Shown: positions 23,446 through 35,639 of the stretch, piece after piece
Layout: each line of letters starts with the position of its first letter
Numbering within the stretch: position 1 is the first letter of the stretch
Assembly: GCA_006503535.1 (NCBI GenBank)
Contig: QYRS01000007.1
Coordinates: 372,001-436,000, forward strand
DNA: 64,000 nt
Reading direction: 5' to 3'
From: Arthrinium phaeospermum
Taxonomy: Eukaryota; Ascomycota; Sordariomycetes; Amphisphaeriales; Apiosporaceae
Program-made: the position numbers and the translations under genes
Notes under the pieces: generated by a model
What the model was told of the DNA's origin: nothing
Databases searched by the model: none
What the model saw: the letters and a program-made list of their open reading frames with translations, nothing else

Positions 23446-24150
23446 TCACGTGAACTTTCCGTTGGAAATGCTGCTGCTCTGCTGCTGCTGCTGAGGGACC
23501 GGTGCTACTGTTTCCCAAGCTGTCTGGGTGGGCGTTGCAGGATAGCATTTGAACCCGTCCTGGTCAACTCCCTCCTGGCCCCTTTTTGAACTGTCTCCAC
23601 TCGAACCTCTTCCGTTCCACCTTGTCGCCCTGCCCGGCTTCGATGGTGACAAGTAGCTGACACCGCCCTCGTCGTTAGTGTCGTTGTCATCAGCTCCGAC
23701 ACCATCTCCTGCGAGCCCGGCAAGGCCTCGACGGGCGGCAGTAAGATGACGCTCTTGAGATTAAAGCGTAGATTCGCGCCGCCCATTGTGATTCGTCGCA
23801 AGCCCCCCCAATCGGGTCCTTGTGGCTCAGCCCGTTGTACAAGATAAGACCCGACGCGTGCCAGGGGTGTGCCGCCGCTGTAGCCCGTGTGCACTCCAAA
23901 CACGAACAGCTGATCTTCCTTGGTGGCGCCGCACAGGTGGGCGTACTTGAGACCGCTGAGGTCGTTTGGCTATAGAAGTTCATGATGCGGGGGAAGGGCG
24001 GGTACGGGGTGCAGGTGGAATCGGCTCAACCGAACCTCCGTCATCCTCACCCGTAGACGTCAGTGTTCAGGAGATTCATCGGTTTGCACCGTTGTATCTA
24101 CCTTTCCGCTTGTGTCGGAGCTCATGTTGCCTGACGTATTTTGAACACCA
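23446..24150 (-). pseudogene. Unrecognised coding sequence with a frame break
   Basis: Minus-strand protein-like sequence from about 23970 (PNDLSGLKYAHLCGATKEDQ, FVFGVHTGYSGGTPLARVG, GGANLRFNLKSVILLPPVEA, GSQEMVSE) continues only after a one-base frame change near 23690, as DNDTNDEGGVSYLSPSKPGR. It ends with a glutamine run and SISNGKFT before the stop at 23446. The acceptor-like CTATAG before PNDLSG and the GTGAGG near 24048 suggest an intron and a short 5' exon, for which the ATG MSSDTSGK near 24124 is a candidate. The family is not recognised. It could be a damaged gene, or an intact one with a sequencing error. Confidence 0.4.
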
Positions 24151-24159
24151 AGAATGGGA

Positions 24160-25015
24160 GCGATAGATATGATATCTAGGGTATTACACAACGCTGCGTA
24201 GAAGATCAGACCGCGAGAAGTCGTCAAAGAACGGAACCGACTGCGATATAGCTTTGTCACTCAGGCCGGTCCACTTTGTAGGTATTTCCCTTATTTAAGG
24301 GCATATCCTCTGTTGGTTCAACCGAGATCCCCTGATATTCCAATCTTAGTTGTACTTCGGGTAAATGGGCTAAGATAGCAGAGGAAACTGCGGCTTTACC
24401 GGGTACTCGGCCCGCCAAGTAAAACGCCTATCACACCGCTCGTTCGCCTGGTTGAAGTTGATTGCCACCATACCAACAGACCTACGACGTTGTAAAGAGG
24501 CGGCCCCCGAGCCAATGTGCAGGCGGATATTTTGAAATAGCTGTTCAGAGCCTGCAGCGTCGCTTGGGTAAATTGAAAAAGAAAATTGCAACGGTGCATT
24601 CGGACTCGGACCCAAGTAGGTGGAAACCCGCTACCTTCAGGATACAGCCAAGCGACGTGCCGAAAGCTATGCAGTCTCGACTGTGTCACACTCGACGTAT
24701 TTACACTGCACCCGAGCCCCCTGCTCGGGCCGCACTACTGCATGAGATGGACCAACTGCTGCACAAGTCTTGCCAATCGATCGCAACATTAAGTGACATT
24801 ACGCCATGTTTGAAGTGTTGTTAGTTCTTACCGAAGTCAGAATCGGACCACGAGCACATGGGGACAGACACACGGTAGCACCAAGATTTGCTTTACTAGT
24901 TGAATTTTGACATGTTACTCTGTGTTTCTTCCTGGTCTACCTGCTACTAATCTACCGGAGCCACCAAACAGCGACTTCGATGCCAGCCAACTCTGTCCAC
25001 CATCAACGCCTCCTC
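24160..25015. other. Intergenic, no gene recognised
   Basis: Short overlapping frames only. Marks the left edge of the metabolite cluster. Confidence 0.4.
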
Positions 25016-26333
25016 TCACAAGGACGAAGGCCTATGAGCACCCGGGAACTTCATAGCATGAGTGCGGGCGATCAGGAACGAGGACCCCGTAACATTAGGA
25101 TCCTCCGCAATGAAATTGTGCGGAAACCCAGGATCGAAAGGCCGAACAGCCTCGAGGCTCGCGACCTGCTCGGCCGTGAGCTCGAGGCTCAACGCCCGGA
25201 TGTTGTCGCGCAGGTGCTCGACCTTGCGGCCGCCGACGACGGGGAACACGTGGCCCGCCTTGGACATGACGTAGGCCAGCGCGACGGCCGTCACCGACGC
25301 GGTGCCGTGCTCGGCCGCCACCCGGGCCAGCGCCGCGCTCATCCGCGCCTCGTCCTCGGTTTGGTGCGGCGGCCCGCCCCGGAAGATGCGCAGGCCCTCG
25401 CCTGCCGCCTTGCGCTTCTCGAGCTCGGCTTGCGATTGGAATTTGCCGCCGGCGAGGACATCCCATCTTTCGTCCGGGCAGGTATGTCGTGTCAACGGGA
25501 CTCTTGCTCAGAGGGGGAGGAGGAAGAGAAGGGGGGTAGCGGGAGGTGTGCTTACGGGGCAAGTGCCATGCCAAAGTGACGGGCCATCGGGATGATGTCC
25601 CGCTCAAAGTCCCGATTGAGCAGGTTCCAGCGGCCTTGGTAAATGCTGAAGGGGGTCTTGCCGTGGTCGATCGCGTAGGTGTTGGCCGTTGCCACGATCC
25701 AGGCGGGCGTGTCAGAGATGCCGAGATAGTGCACCTTGCCCTGCTCGACAAGGATGTGAAGGGCGTCCATGACTTCCTTGATGGATGTGGTGTAGTCCCA
25801 GTAGTGAAGATAGTAAATATCTGTTGTGAATTCAGTTCGGTAAGCAATACTTTCTATCTATATTGGCCGTCGCATCACGATCGTCCTAGCACGACCTCGG
25901 CTCACTTACCAATATAGTCGGTCTGCAGCTTTTTCAGCGAGTCGCGAACGGCAACGCTGAGAGCCCGGCGAGAGTTTCCGGCATAGTTAGCAGCCGGCAC
26001 ACCCTTGCCCAGGGCGTGACTGCGGTTGTCCATGGAGAACTTGGTTGCCAGAACGAGCGAATCGCGGATGTTGCGGGCACTGGCCCATTCGCCGATCCAG
26101 ATTTCGGACTGCTCGTTCTGGTAGGCGTTGGCCGTGTCGATAAAGTTGCCGCCGGCCTCGTAGTAGGCGTCGAGGAGCTCGAAAGCCGCCTCTTTGCTCA
26201 TCGAGCCCATCGTGCCGGCCCAGGCGTCGCCCAGCGACATGCCGCCCAGCTGCAAGGGGGAAACCCGAATACCCGCAGTGGGTGAGAGCACGCGCAGGCG
26301 ACCGAGCTCGGTGGGAGGCGTGGGCTCGGCCAT
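25016..26333 (-). CDS. Aldo/keto reductase (aryl-alcohol dehydrogenase / norsolorinic acid reductase type)
   Basis: Three exons, 26333-25910, 25820-25556 and 25466-25016, all in phase with good consensus sites, giving 379 residues. The NADPH-dependent AKR signature is complete: [10 protein letters not shown] start, the catalytic Asp and Tyr in [14 protein letters not shown], Lys in LVLATKFS, His in YYLHYWD, and the cofactor-binding C-terminal part with [17 protein letters not shown]. The closest resemblance is to fungal aryl-alcohol dehydrogenases and to the reductases that act on polyketide ketones or aldehydes. It sits next to the polyketide synthase on the same strand, 0.76 kb from its 3' end, so reduction of an intermediate of that pathway is the likely job. 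The substrate is unknown. Confidence 0.9.
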
Positions 26334-27095
26334 GATGTTTGGAGGGTATTTGGAAAGTGATGTGAATGATTTGGAGAAGGGAAGGGCCTGTTACGTTTCG
26401 AGGTGGATGGTCGAGCATGCAGGGCATTAAAATTCCAAAATCTTCGGGCAAGGGAGAAACGTCCAAATATTGACGTATACGACTTACAGTACTTCTCCAT
26501 CTTTCAAAGGCAGCGCCTCACTTTCCTCGACAGTCGCGTTTCAAAGATCCCGATCAGAAGGCTAGACAGCGACAAGGAAATAACGGTTTATGTCCGGCGA
26601 TGGAGGCGAAAGCGCGAGGTATCACAAGGGCAGACGTATGCCAACTTGTTTTCGTAATCGCATGGATTTCTTGGGGTAGGAGACCAGCATCCAACGAACG
26701 CCCGACTAATCAAGACGGGGGCTCCAATGTTGGGCTGGTGGCAGGTGCTCGTGCCGGGCCAGTACTTCACCCCAAGTACAAGTACCCGCTGAGTACTTAC
26801 CGAATAACGGTTGGAGGGAAGTAACGACGGCGCTCGCCTGATGAATTTCGACCGACCCGACGCTACTTACGATCGACCAATTTGGCCCTGGTGGTGGCTG
26901 CCAGCAGAAGAAAGGTCAAACATCATCAACACGCAGCAACACTGATTGCCGATGACAAAACTGCAATGGGCGATAGGTAGCAAGTGCACGCGATGGTTTA
27001 TTAGGCGAATGATATGCGAGAATCTAGATAGAACACCATCTCATATTGGTGTCCCACAAATGGCACCTCGCGCAGCACTAGATACTCGCTTTGGT
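26334..27095. other. Intergenic between AKR and polyketide synthase
   Basis: Upstream region of the AKR and downstream region of the synthase, both on the minus strand. No gene seen. Confidence 0.45.
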
Positions 27096-30000
27096 TCAAT
27101 CCAGCATCTCAGCGAGCTTCGACCCCCATCCCTTGACCTGGTACACATATGTCAGCATCAATAGCAAAGTCACGACAAGGAGATGTATTTACCATGGCGG
27201 GTGTCATCATGGAGAAGTGGTTCCCCTCCGCCCGGACGACACTGATTGGACTTCTCAAGAACTCGTCCCACCCCAGCGACCCGCCGCTATCAGGCCGGTC
27301 ATCCAGGAACCATTCGGCAATCTGCCTCTCATCGCCCGAGAAGACGGGCCTGGTAACGGCGCTCTGTTTATCGACACCCTCCCGCGCCGAGAAGAGCACA
27401 AATTGCGGTCGCCTCCGTCCTGGCAACCCGCTTGCCTTGTACGAAGCCAGCTGCTGCCGCGCCAGGGTGAAGTGCTGGCCTTTGAGCAGCCTGCCGTGGT
27501 TCTTCTCTCGGACCTCGTCCTCGTTGGGAACCCCAAGGTGCGAGCTGATGGACTCGAGATAGTCTACTAGGGTGTCTGGCATGGAGGGGGCGAGGGTGGG
27601 ACAGGCCGTATCGATCAGGAAGAGCTTTTTCACCTGACAGTGGTCCTCCAGCAGCAGCCGCGTCATCTCGTAGGCCACCAAACCGCCGATCGAGTAGCCG
27701 CCAATGAGGTAGGGGCCTTCGGGCTGCCGGCGCTGGAGCTCCGCCACGTACAAGGGCGCCAGCTGCTCTATCGTGGGCGCCAGGTCTGGGTCTGCGGGCT
27801 GGCTGTTTCTGGTATGGAAGGGGCTGTTGAGGGCAAAGACAGACATGTCCTCGACGCGGGCGAGCATGGGCGCGAGGGGGCCAAAGACGGCGCCGGACCC
27901 GAACCCGTCAGGGACCAAGAAGAGATTGCAAATTTTGGAGGCAGAGCTCGTCCCCACGCCCGATGAAGCAGCATGGACGTGGCCTTGGCCGGGCGCTGAC
28001 GCTCGGTCTCATACTCGGGCTCGGCAGCCGTCATGGCGCATATGACACGCACGCTGCGCGACTCCCTCGTCGCGCCCTCGGACCAGTCGACATGCGAGAA
28101 GCCAGCGGCATGCATAGCCCGCTCCCAAGAAAACGGACTCTGCAGCGCGTACTCCCGCCCGTCGTCGAAGAGCCACCACCCGTCCAGGAGGCCCCAGACC
28201 AAATCATACCAAGCCAACCGCTGCGTCAACTCGACCAGCGCCAGGGCCCCGTCGCGCGGCCGCACCATCTGCCGGATATGCGTCAGGCTGCGCCGCAGGT
28301 CGCGCGTCGCGTGCACGCAGTTGCTCGAGACGACGAGGTGGTAGCGCCCCAACAGGTCCGCGGGCGGCGGCGCCTCGACGTCGAGCTTGCGGAAGTCCAT
28401 GCCAGCGACCCCCTTGAAATCGGGCGTCTTCTTGGCGCGCGCCACGAGCGAGACGGAGACGTCGGTGAAGGTGTAGGCGAAGGGCAGGCCCGTCGCCTGC
28501 AGGAGCGGGACGAGGTGGCGCGTGGTGCCGCCGGTGCCGGCGCCGATCTCGAGGATGCGGAAGGACTCGTCGGGACCCGATGACGAGGAGGCCGCGTGGG
28601 CGCGGGTCGCGGCTATGACGAAGTCGCAGAGGACTTGGGTGGCGGCCCGGAGGTCGGGTCCGTTGGCGTAGAAGTCCTCGAGCAGGGTTCGGCACTTGTC
28701 GCTGCCGAATAGTAGGGCGACGGGGTCGGCTTGGCCTGTGAGGCACTCGGCCAGATGCGGGCCCAGCAGGTCGGGCAGGCCGTGCGTGGAGGCGAACTGG
28801 GGAAAGGCGTAGATAAGCTCCGTGCTCAGCTCTTTCGCCGTTTTACCACTGGCAACAACAGCGCTGCTGGTAGGGCCGCGCACCCAGCCGTCGGGCCTGG
28901 CTTCGGCTATGCCGGCTTCTTCGAGGATGTCCCAGAGGCGGGCTATTTCTCTGCCATACTTGGGAAGTGTCTCTCGTAGAACAGGTAGTTTCTCCCCCTC
29001 TCCGATATTCAGGATGGGGCAACCCAGCTTCTCGAATCCTTCCACAATGAAGCCCGTAACTACTTCCAGTTGTTGCGGGTACACATGGTCCCAGTAGCCA
29101 GTGAGTTTGGTGTCTTCTGCGTGGGCGTCGAAACCGCCCCGAACCTGTTGGAATGCTGCGCGGATCGACACCGCGTTTTCTTTCCCGTCATCTATCAGGG
29201 TCTCAATACCAGGAGGTGGGGTTCCAGGTTGACTACTCGTCGCTGGAGTTGAATAGCTCTGGGGCGTAGCCGGCGAAACACCCAGCGACTCGGCGATCAA
29301 TTGACAAACTGCCGCCACGTCGGTCGCCGCGGATAACTCGGACGATGTGATATCGACGTTCAAAGCTTCATTGAGGCGACCGATGATCTCTCCCGAGATG
29401 AGCGAGTCGACGCCAAGGTCCTCGAGTTTCGAGTCTAGTTGGATAGCCTCCATATCCACATCCAGGGAGTCGCTGAGGCTCTTGAACACTGCATCCTGCC
29501 ACATTGTAGCATTGCCGTTGGTGATCAGTGGGGCCTTTTCTTGCTCATCGTACTCGATCTGGTTCTCCTGGGCGACTGTGGACGAGACCAGGGCACACAA
29601 GGATGCGACATCGCTAGTCAAGGAAAGTTTGTCGCTCGAGATGTCGATGCCAAACTTGCTCGAGATGTTGCCGAGTATCTCGGGACTGACCAGCGAATCT
29701 GCGCCGAGCTCTTCCAGAGTGGCATCTTCTTTAACTTCCTCAATTGGCACATCGAGTGATTTGGCCAGGATTTCTTTCACGCCCCTCGTTACCAAATCGG
29801 GTTTGTCTTGGGAGACACTGTCGGTGTTGTTTGCTAGACTAGGGGTAGACCGGGCAGTTTGGCTCAGACCATTGGGACTTTGTTTGGCGGGCGTGGCAGA
29901 TGCCGCTGTCAATGGATTGGTTTGCTGCAGCCCGTCAAGCCCCTTCTCAGGATTGGCCCCAGCCAGCACCTTCGCCAGCGAAAGACGGGGTACCCTGGAG

Positions 30001-33000
30001 AATTGCAGGCCCTTGGCCGCCCAAATAGTCTTTTTAGTCGTCTTATCGATCGCAAACACGTCAAGCGAGACTTTGTTGCTCGTCTCCCCAACGACCTTGG
30101 CATAGGCCCTGAACCCGCCATGGCCTGGCAACTGCCGATCCAGGGGCCCGACCGAGCCCATTCCCGTACAGATGTAGGACATGCTGCCATTTTCCTCGCC
30201 CCCCTCGGCCGCGCCGCGTAGCGAGTGCACGAACGCGCCGGGAACCTGCAGGAAATTGTCCATGATAAACGGGTCCGCGAGGCCGTCGTTGGGCGACCGG
30301 GCGGCGGGGTCGAGGTCCTGCGCCGGCATCGAGATGTCGCCCGCCCCCTCGGCGCCCTTGCCGGCCAGGTGCTTGAGGCCTCTGTAAGGGGGAGCGTACT
30401 TGGCCATGGATGAGAATACCTTGTACACCATGGCACCACGCAGGGCTTCCGTGTCGATGTCCTTCTCCAGCAATTGGGTGACGCGGGCCCATCGATCTCC
30501 ATCGTTGATGTGGTCACCGTTGAGAATGCTGTCGCGGCCTCCCAAGATTACGGTTCCGGTAGCGTGGGATGTTGGCTTTTCGCCTTTCTTGGTGGAGGAT
30601 AACTCAAACCCCCATGCGGTCTCTGATCTCTTTGTAACAATAAGGCTGATGGACCGTTGCATGTCCAGGCCCAATGGCGATTTGATTGCCAGGCTATCAA
30701 CCGTCATCTCTGAGTCTGTGGTGCGCGCCAGAGAGGCGACAGCGAGTGTCGCCAGCTCCAGGTACATGGCAGCCGGGCAGATGGGCGACCCCACCACCGC
30801 GTGTCCCTGAACCAGCTCCTGGTAGCGCCGGCTGCGCGTATCGACCTTGAACACGAACGTTCCGCTACCTTCTGGGGTCTGAGACGCATCCTGGGCAATG
30901 TAGGGGAATTCGCTCGTGTGTCTCAGACAGTGGGGGCACTGTGAGGGTGCTATCGAGGGTCCCTCGGCGGCGGTCTTGGCCGTGTCGCCCTCTAAGCAAG
31001 GGGCGTAGTCCAGCCAGTGTCTGTTCTGTTCGAACTGATAGTGCGGCAGCCGCACGGTCGCGTAGTCTGCGCGCTGGCGCTTGTGGAAGGGCCATGGGGC
31101 TGCCCGGACATGGGGCTTCCACAGCCCGCTCTTCCACAGCAAGCGAGAGTAGCGTTCCAAGCGACCGGAGGTCCTTGCCGTCAATGGCTACAAAGGTGTG
31201 CAGCGCAGGAGGAGTCTGCGGTATCGCGTTGCGAGCCATGGCGACGATGGGCCCTCCAAGTCCTGCTTCCAGGAATGTACACGGGCCGAGACGGTCAACG
31301 ATTCGCGCGATGGCTTGCGTGAAGTAGACGGGTCCGCGGGTGTTGCTGGCTATTACGTTCGAGCCAGGCCGGGTCCACGTGCCCGCGTGACAGGATTCGA
31401 AGGGCAATTTGGGATCCTGATACAACGGTTGAAAGATCAAACCAGTGACTGGAACTCTGTTCAGTACGTGGAACGGGATGGTGGCCGACAACTTGGCGCT
31501 ATCTTCGATGATCGGGTCCGCCATGGCGGAATGATACGCGTGCATTCCTTTCAGCACCTTAAAGCGCATCACCTCGCCGTTCGACTTCCTGCCCTTCAAA
31601 TGCGATTCGAGCAGCTCTATATCAGGAGTGGGACCGGCGACAACGTAGTTGTTGGGTCCGTTATAGCAGGCGACGCTCAACTTGGTCTCGGGCTGTTGCT
31701 TGAAAAACGGATCCAGATGCACCGTCGGCGACATGTCTTTCTTGACCAGATCGGCTTCGATGGCGATCATGGAACCAGTGTCGTCACCCCACAGCCTCTG
31801 AATAATGGACGCGCGGCCTATTCTCTGTCAGTACCCTACGTTCATGTACTCACGCGTTGATTTTGTCGTTCGGAAACAAGAGTCATCTACTCACTGCAAG
31901 GGGGTACGGTCAGTCTTTTGACGCAGAGAAGAACATGGTGGTATAACACTTACCCAGTGACAAGTCGCATTCCCGCATCAAGCGTCATGACGCCCGACAC
32001 TGTCGCCGCCGCCCACTCTCCAAAAGAATGGCCGCAGACGGCCTGGGGCTGCAGGCCCGAGTCGAGCCATGACATGCCGCTCGAATACTGGATGGCGAAC
32101 ATGGCAGCGTGACGAAGGCTGAGATCGCTGTCGCCCCTGAGTCCGTCGAGCACCGCCGGGAAGAGGCTGGGCAGCCCGAGCGACTGGATCGTCTCGTCGC
32201 ACTGGCGCAGATGGTGCTGGAATAGCATGGAGCTGTCGTAGAGAGACCTGGCGGACGGGACTGTGTCGCCGTTCTGGCCGCTGAATAACAGCACGACGGG
32301 TTGGGGGCGTTGGGCGACCAATGTGAACTTCTCCGGGCTGGAGAGCTGCGACTTCAGCTCGGTCACTGCGTTGATAACATAGACTTTATTAGAGGCAAAG
32401 ATATTTTGGAACTACCTGGGTAGATCGTTGGACTGTACTTACCAGACTTTGCCGTCGTGCAGAACAATTGTTGGTGCTGGCGGCTTCGCTTGGTTGCCAG
32501 GGCGAAGGCCAAATCGGATAATGTGGGAGTGATGGAGGGATCCTTAATTTGGTCCTTGAGCTTCTCACAGTAGGAAGCCAGGCTCGCGGTTGAAGCCGCA
32601 GAGATAATGATGGGCAAGGGTGTATCAGAGGCTGCCAGTGCTGCCGACTCTCTCTTCGTCCCCGTCGTTGACGACGATGGCGGCGGCGCAACAACCGCGG
32701 CCGCATTATTCCCAGAAGCCCCGTAGCTGTTCACCAGAGCCAACCGCCTGCTATCGTCCCAATCCCTCACCGACGTCGCGATAGCCAGCCGGTCCGAATC
32801 GAGAGGCCGAATGTTTGGGTTCAGCGTCTCAAACTGGGCCTGGGGTGTGATCTTTCCGTATCGCATCATCAGCAAGACCTTGATCAAGGAGACGATGCCC
32901 GAAGCGCCCTCGGAATGCCCGACATTCGCCTTGACCGCGCCAACGTGCAGCGTCGAAGTCCTGTCTTTGCCCCCCAGGACTTGCCGTATGCCGGCCATCT

Positions 33001-35439
33001 CGACGGGGTCCCCGGCAGGGGTTCCAGTGCCGTGGGCCTCGACATACGAGACCTCGTGGGGATGGACCCGCGCGCGGGCCAGGACATCTCGATACAAAGC
33101 CGCCTGGCTCTCCAGCACCGGGTTCGTGATGCTAGTGCAGTTAATATTCTGATTATTCCCCGTCGCGAGCAGCACGCCCTGCACCTCATCCCCGTCCCGC
33201 AGCGCCGCGCGCAGCGGTTTCAACACGACCACACCAACAGCCTCGCCGCGACAATAGCCGTCGGCGCGCGCGTCGAAGGTCTTGCAGGGCCCCGCGGCGC
33301 TGAGGAAGCCGCCGACGCGCAGGGCGTCGAACAGGGCCGTGTTGGCGACGAGGTTGGCGCCGCCGGCGACGGCGCGCGTGCACTCGCCCAGCTGCAGGGC
33401 GCGGCAGGCCTGGTGCACGGCCACCATGGCCGACGAGCAGGCCGTGTCGATAGTATGGGACGGGCCCGTCCAGCCGAAGTGGTGGCTCAGCCGGCCCGCG
33501 GCGAAGGAGCGGAGCATGCCGCCGCCCGTGTAGGGCGAGGCTGGGTGGCTGGCTAGGTTTAGCGGCCAGTCGGGGCGTTCATGCCGATGAAGCAGCCCGT
33601 CGTCGTCGTCGTGCAGCGTCCCTTGCTATCACCATGTGTCTCGGGCCCTTGCTGTGTCTGGTCGCCGCCAAGCCAGCCGGCCGATTCGAGCGCGTGGTAG
33701 GTGGTTTGCAGCAACAGGCGCTGGTGCGGGTCGAGGGCTGCCGCCTCGCGTCTCGTCTTCTTGAAGAACTGGTGGTCGAACGACTCGACATGCGGCAGAA
33801 GGTTGGCCCACATCTCGGGCTTCCCTGCCGCGTCGGGGAACCGCTCTAGGGGCAGTTTACGGGCCATGCTCTTGCCCTCGAGGAGAATTCGCCATAGGCT
33901 TTCCGGGGTGTCTCCGGCTGCCGTCTGGCAAGCCATGCCCACCACTGCTACGGCATGCTCGGGATAGTCGGTAATGCCCCGCGTATCTTGCGTCCCATTA
34001 CACGCCGCCAGCTTTCGGGGCGTGATTTCTTTGAGCACGGGATGCCGTAGCGGCTCATCGGCACTCAGCTCCAAAGCCCGCACCACGACCGCATGGTCGG
34101 TGTCGAGCCCCGCGATGCGGTCCCACGCCGAAAACGCCTCTTCCTGGCTGATATCCGCGATCCCCCTGGCCTGCATGCCCCTGGAAATCATCCGGGTCGC
34201 CGACTTGCTCTGCGCCATCAGGCCCACCCCGCGCCAGCTCGACCACAGGATGGAAGTGCTGTTGTCTCCCCGCCGCCGGCGGTGCGCCGCCAGACCCTCG
34301 AGGAAAGCGTTGGCGGGGGCGTACGTGAGCTGGCCCTCGAACCCGACGAGCTGCCCGACCGAGGACGTGAGCACGAAGAAGTCGAGGGTGCCGGGCGGGA
34401 ACAGGGCGTCGAGGACCAGGCCGCCTGTGACCTTGGGCGCGAGCACCTCGGCCATGTCTGATGGGGTGCAGCGCTCGAGGGTGTGGTGGCCTGCGATGCC
34501 CGCGGCGTGCACTACGCCCTTGATTGGTGGCAAGCTCAACCGGTCAACAGCTTTTCTCAGTGTTGGACCGGCATCGGGCTTGCCCACGTCGATTGCGAGT
34601 ACGTGAACCCTCACGCCCAAGGCCTCGAGTGCAGAGATACGGGAGAGCAGTTTCTCAACACTGGCACCGTCTCTAGAGCCGTCTTGAGTGGCTGGGATGC
34701 CTTGGCGGGAGACGAGGATCAAGTTGCGAGCGCCGCGCTCGCCCATCCAGCTCGCTATCTCGAGGCCCATGCCCCGGGTCCCGCCGGTGACTAGGTATGT
34801 CTTGCCGGGATCCAGCTGCAGCTGCGACTCCGTGCCGACGTTGGGTTCGTTTGGGAACGGCTGAAGTGAAGCCGCCTGTGCGGTGCCATTATGAACCCGA
34901 ACAACGTCAAAGTCCTGTGCGTACTTGATGGCCGACGTTGGAAAGGAGAAATCGTCCACCTCGAACAGGCCACCGAAGATGTCCGGGATTTCCATCTTCA
35001 ATACACGCGCTAGTCCTGAGAGCGGGGCATACGCAAGACCACCGGCGTTGGAGTCCTGTAGAGTCAGGGAGTAAAGACCGGCAATTGGGGCCTTGCCATG
35101 CTGTCGGTGACGGTGTAACAGCCGGGCAGCCTCAATAAGCCTCATGCAGGACTTGTGGACAGCTTCGTAAACGCCATCTTTCGTGCTGGGAGTGTTGGGG
35201 ATGTGTACAACGATGGAACTTGGCGACAAATGAGCGTCTATCTCTGTGACTTGCTTGACAACTGCAATCGCATAGCCCTCGTCGACAATCTGGGCCTTGT
35301 AGGTCGAGACGAGCTCGCTGTTGCAGTCCTCGTCATCCTCTGGTTCCAGGAGCACAACTTTGTCAAAGTTCAGTGGGCTCTCGGACAGTGTGACTGGTGT
35401 CCAGTTGAGACGATGGACAAGGCAGCTGCTGGTATCCAT
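27096..35439 (-). CDS. Polyketide synthase KR-KS-AT-PT-ACP-ACP-MT-TE with N-terminal ketoreductase
   Basis: About 2,720 residues. The start is set at the Met at 35439 (MDTSSCLVHRLNWTP); an earlier in-frame Met lies at 35547. Domains in order: KR, with NADPH motif GGTRGMG (residues 219-225) and Ser359/360, Tyr373, Asn377 in SSVGQLVGF...YAPAN, matching the 6-methylsalicylate-synthase type. KS, from about residue 494, with DTACSS (about 33440), EAHGTGTP and GHSEG. AT, with GHSFGEW (about 32020). PT, with GHAVVGSPICPA and DPFIMDNFLQVPG. ACP1 GADSL (about 29700) and ACP2 GVDSL (about 29410). C-methyltransferase LEIGAGTGG (about 28540). Thioesterase GGYSIGG (about 27690). The last exon is 27137-27096; another clear intron is 32442-32366. 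No SAT domain is present. One-base frame breaks occur near 33574 (GGGG run), 31170 and 27960, and the junction 31954/31817 is one base out of phase. The expected product is a C-methylated aromatic polyketide. What the leading KR does is unknown. Confidence 0.88.
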
Positions 35440-35612
35440 GGCTACTTGTTGATTGTCCCCAGTTGGGTCAGAAGTTCTCTTCGTATATGGGTGGCTCTCT
35501 GACCTTGCCAAAGTGAGTTTCTGATAGAGGGGACAGGGAACGGTCAAGAATATGGGATCTGCCTAGTATGGAGTTGTTTATTGTCTATATACACTCATCT
35601 ACAGTTGTTGGC

Positions 35613-35622
35613 TTATATATAG
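35613..35622 (-). promoter_or_regulatory. Possible TATA box of the polyketide synthase
   Basis: TATATATAAG on the minus strand, about 175 bases upstream of the Met at 35439. It supports 35439 as the start over 35547, which would leave a very short leader. Confidence 0.3.
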
Positions 35623-35639
35623 TCATGCTCATTTTGGTA

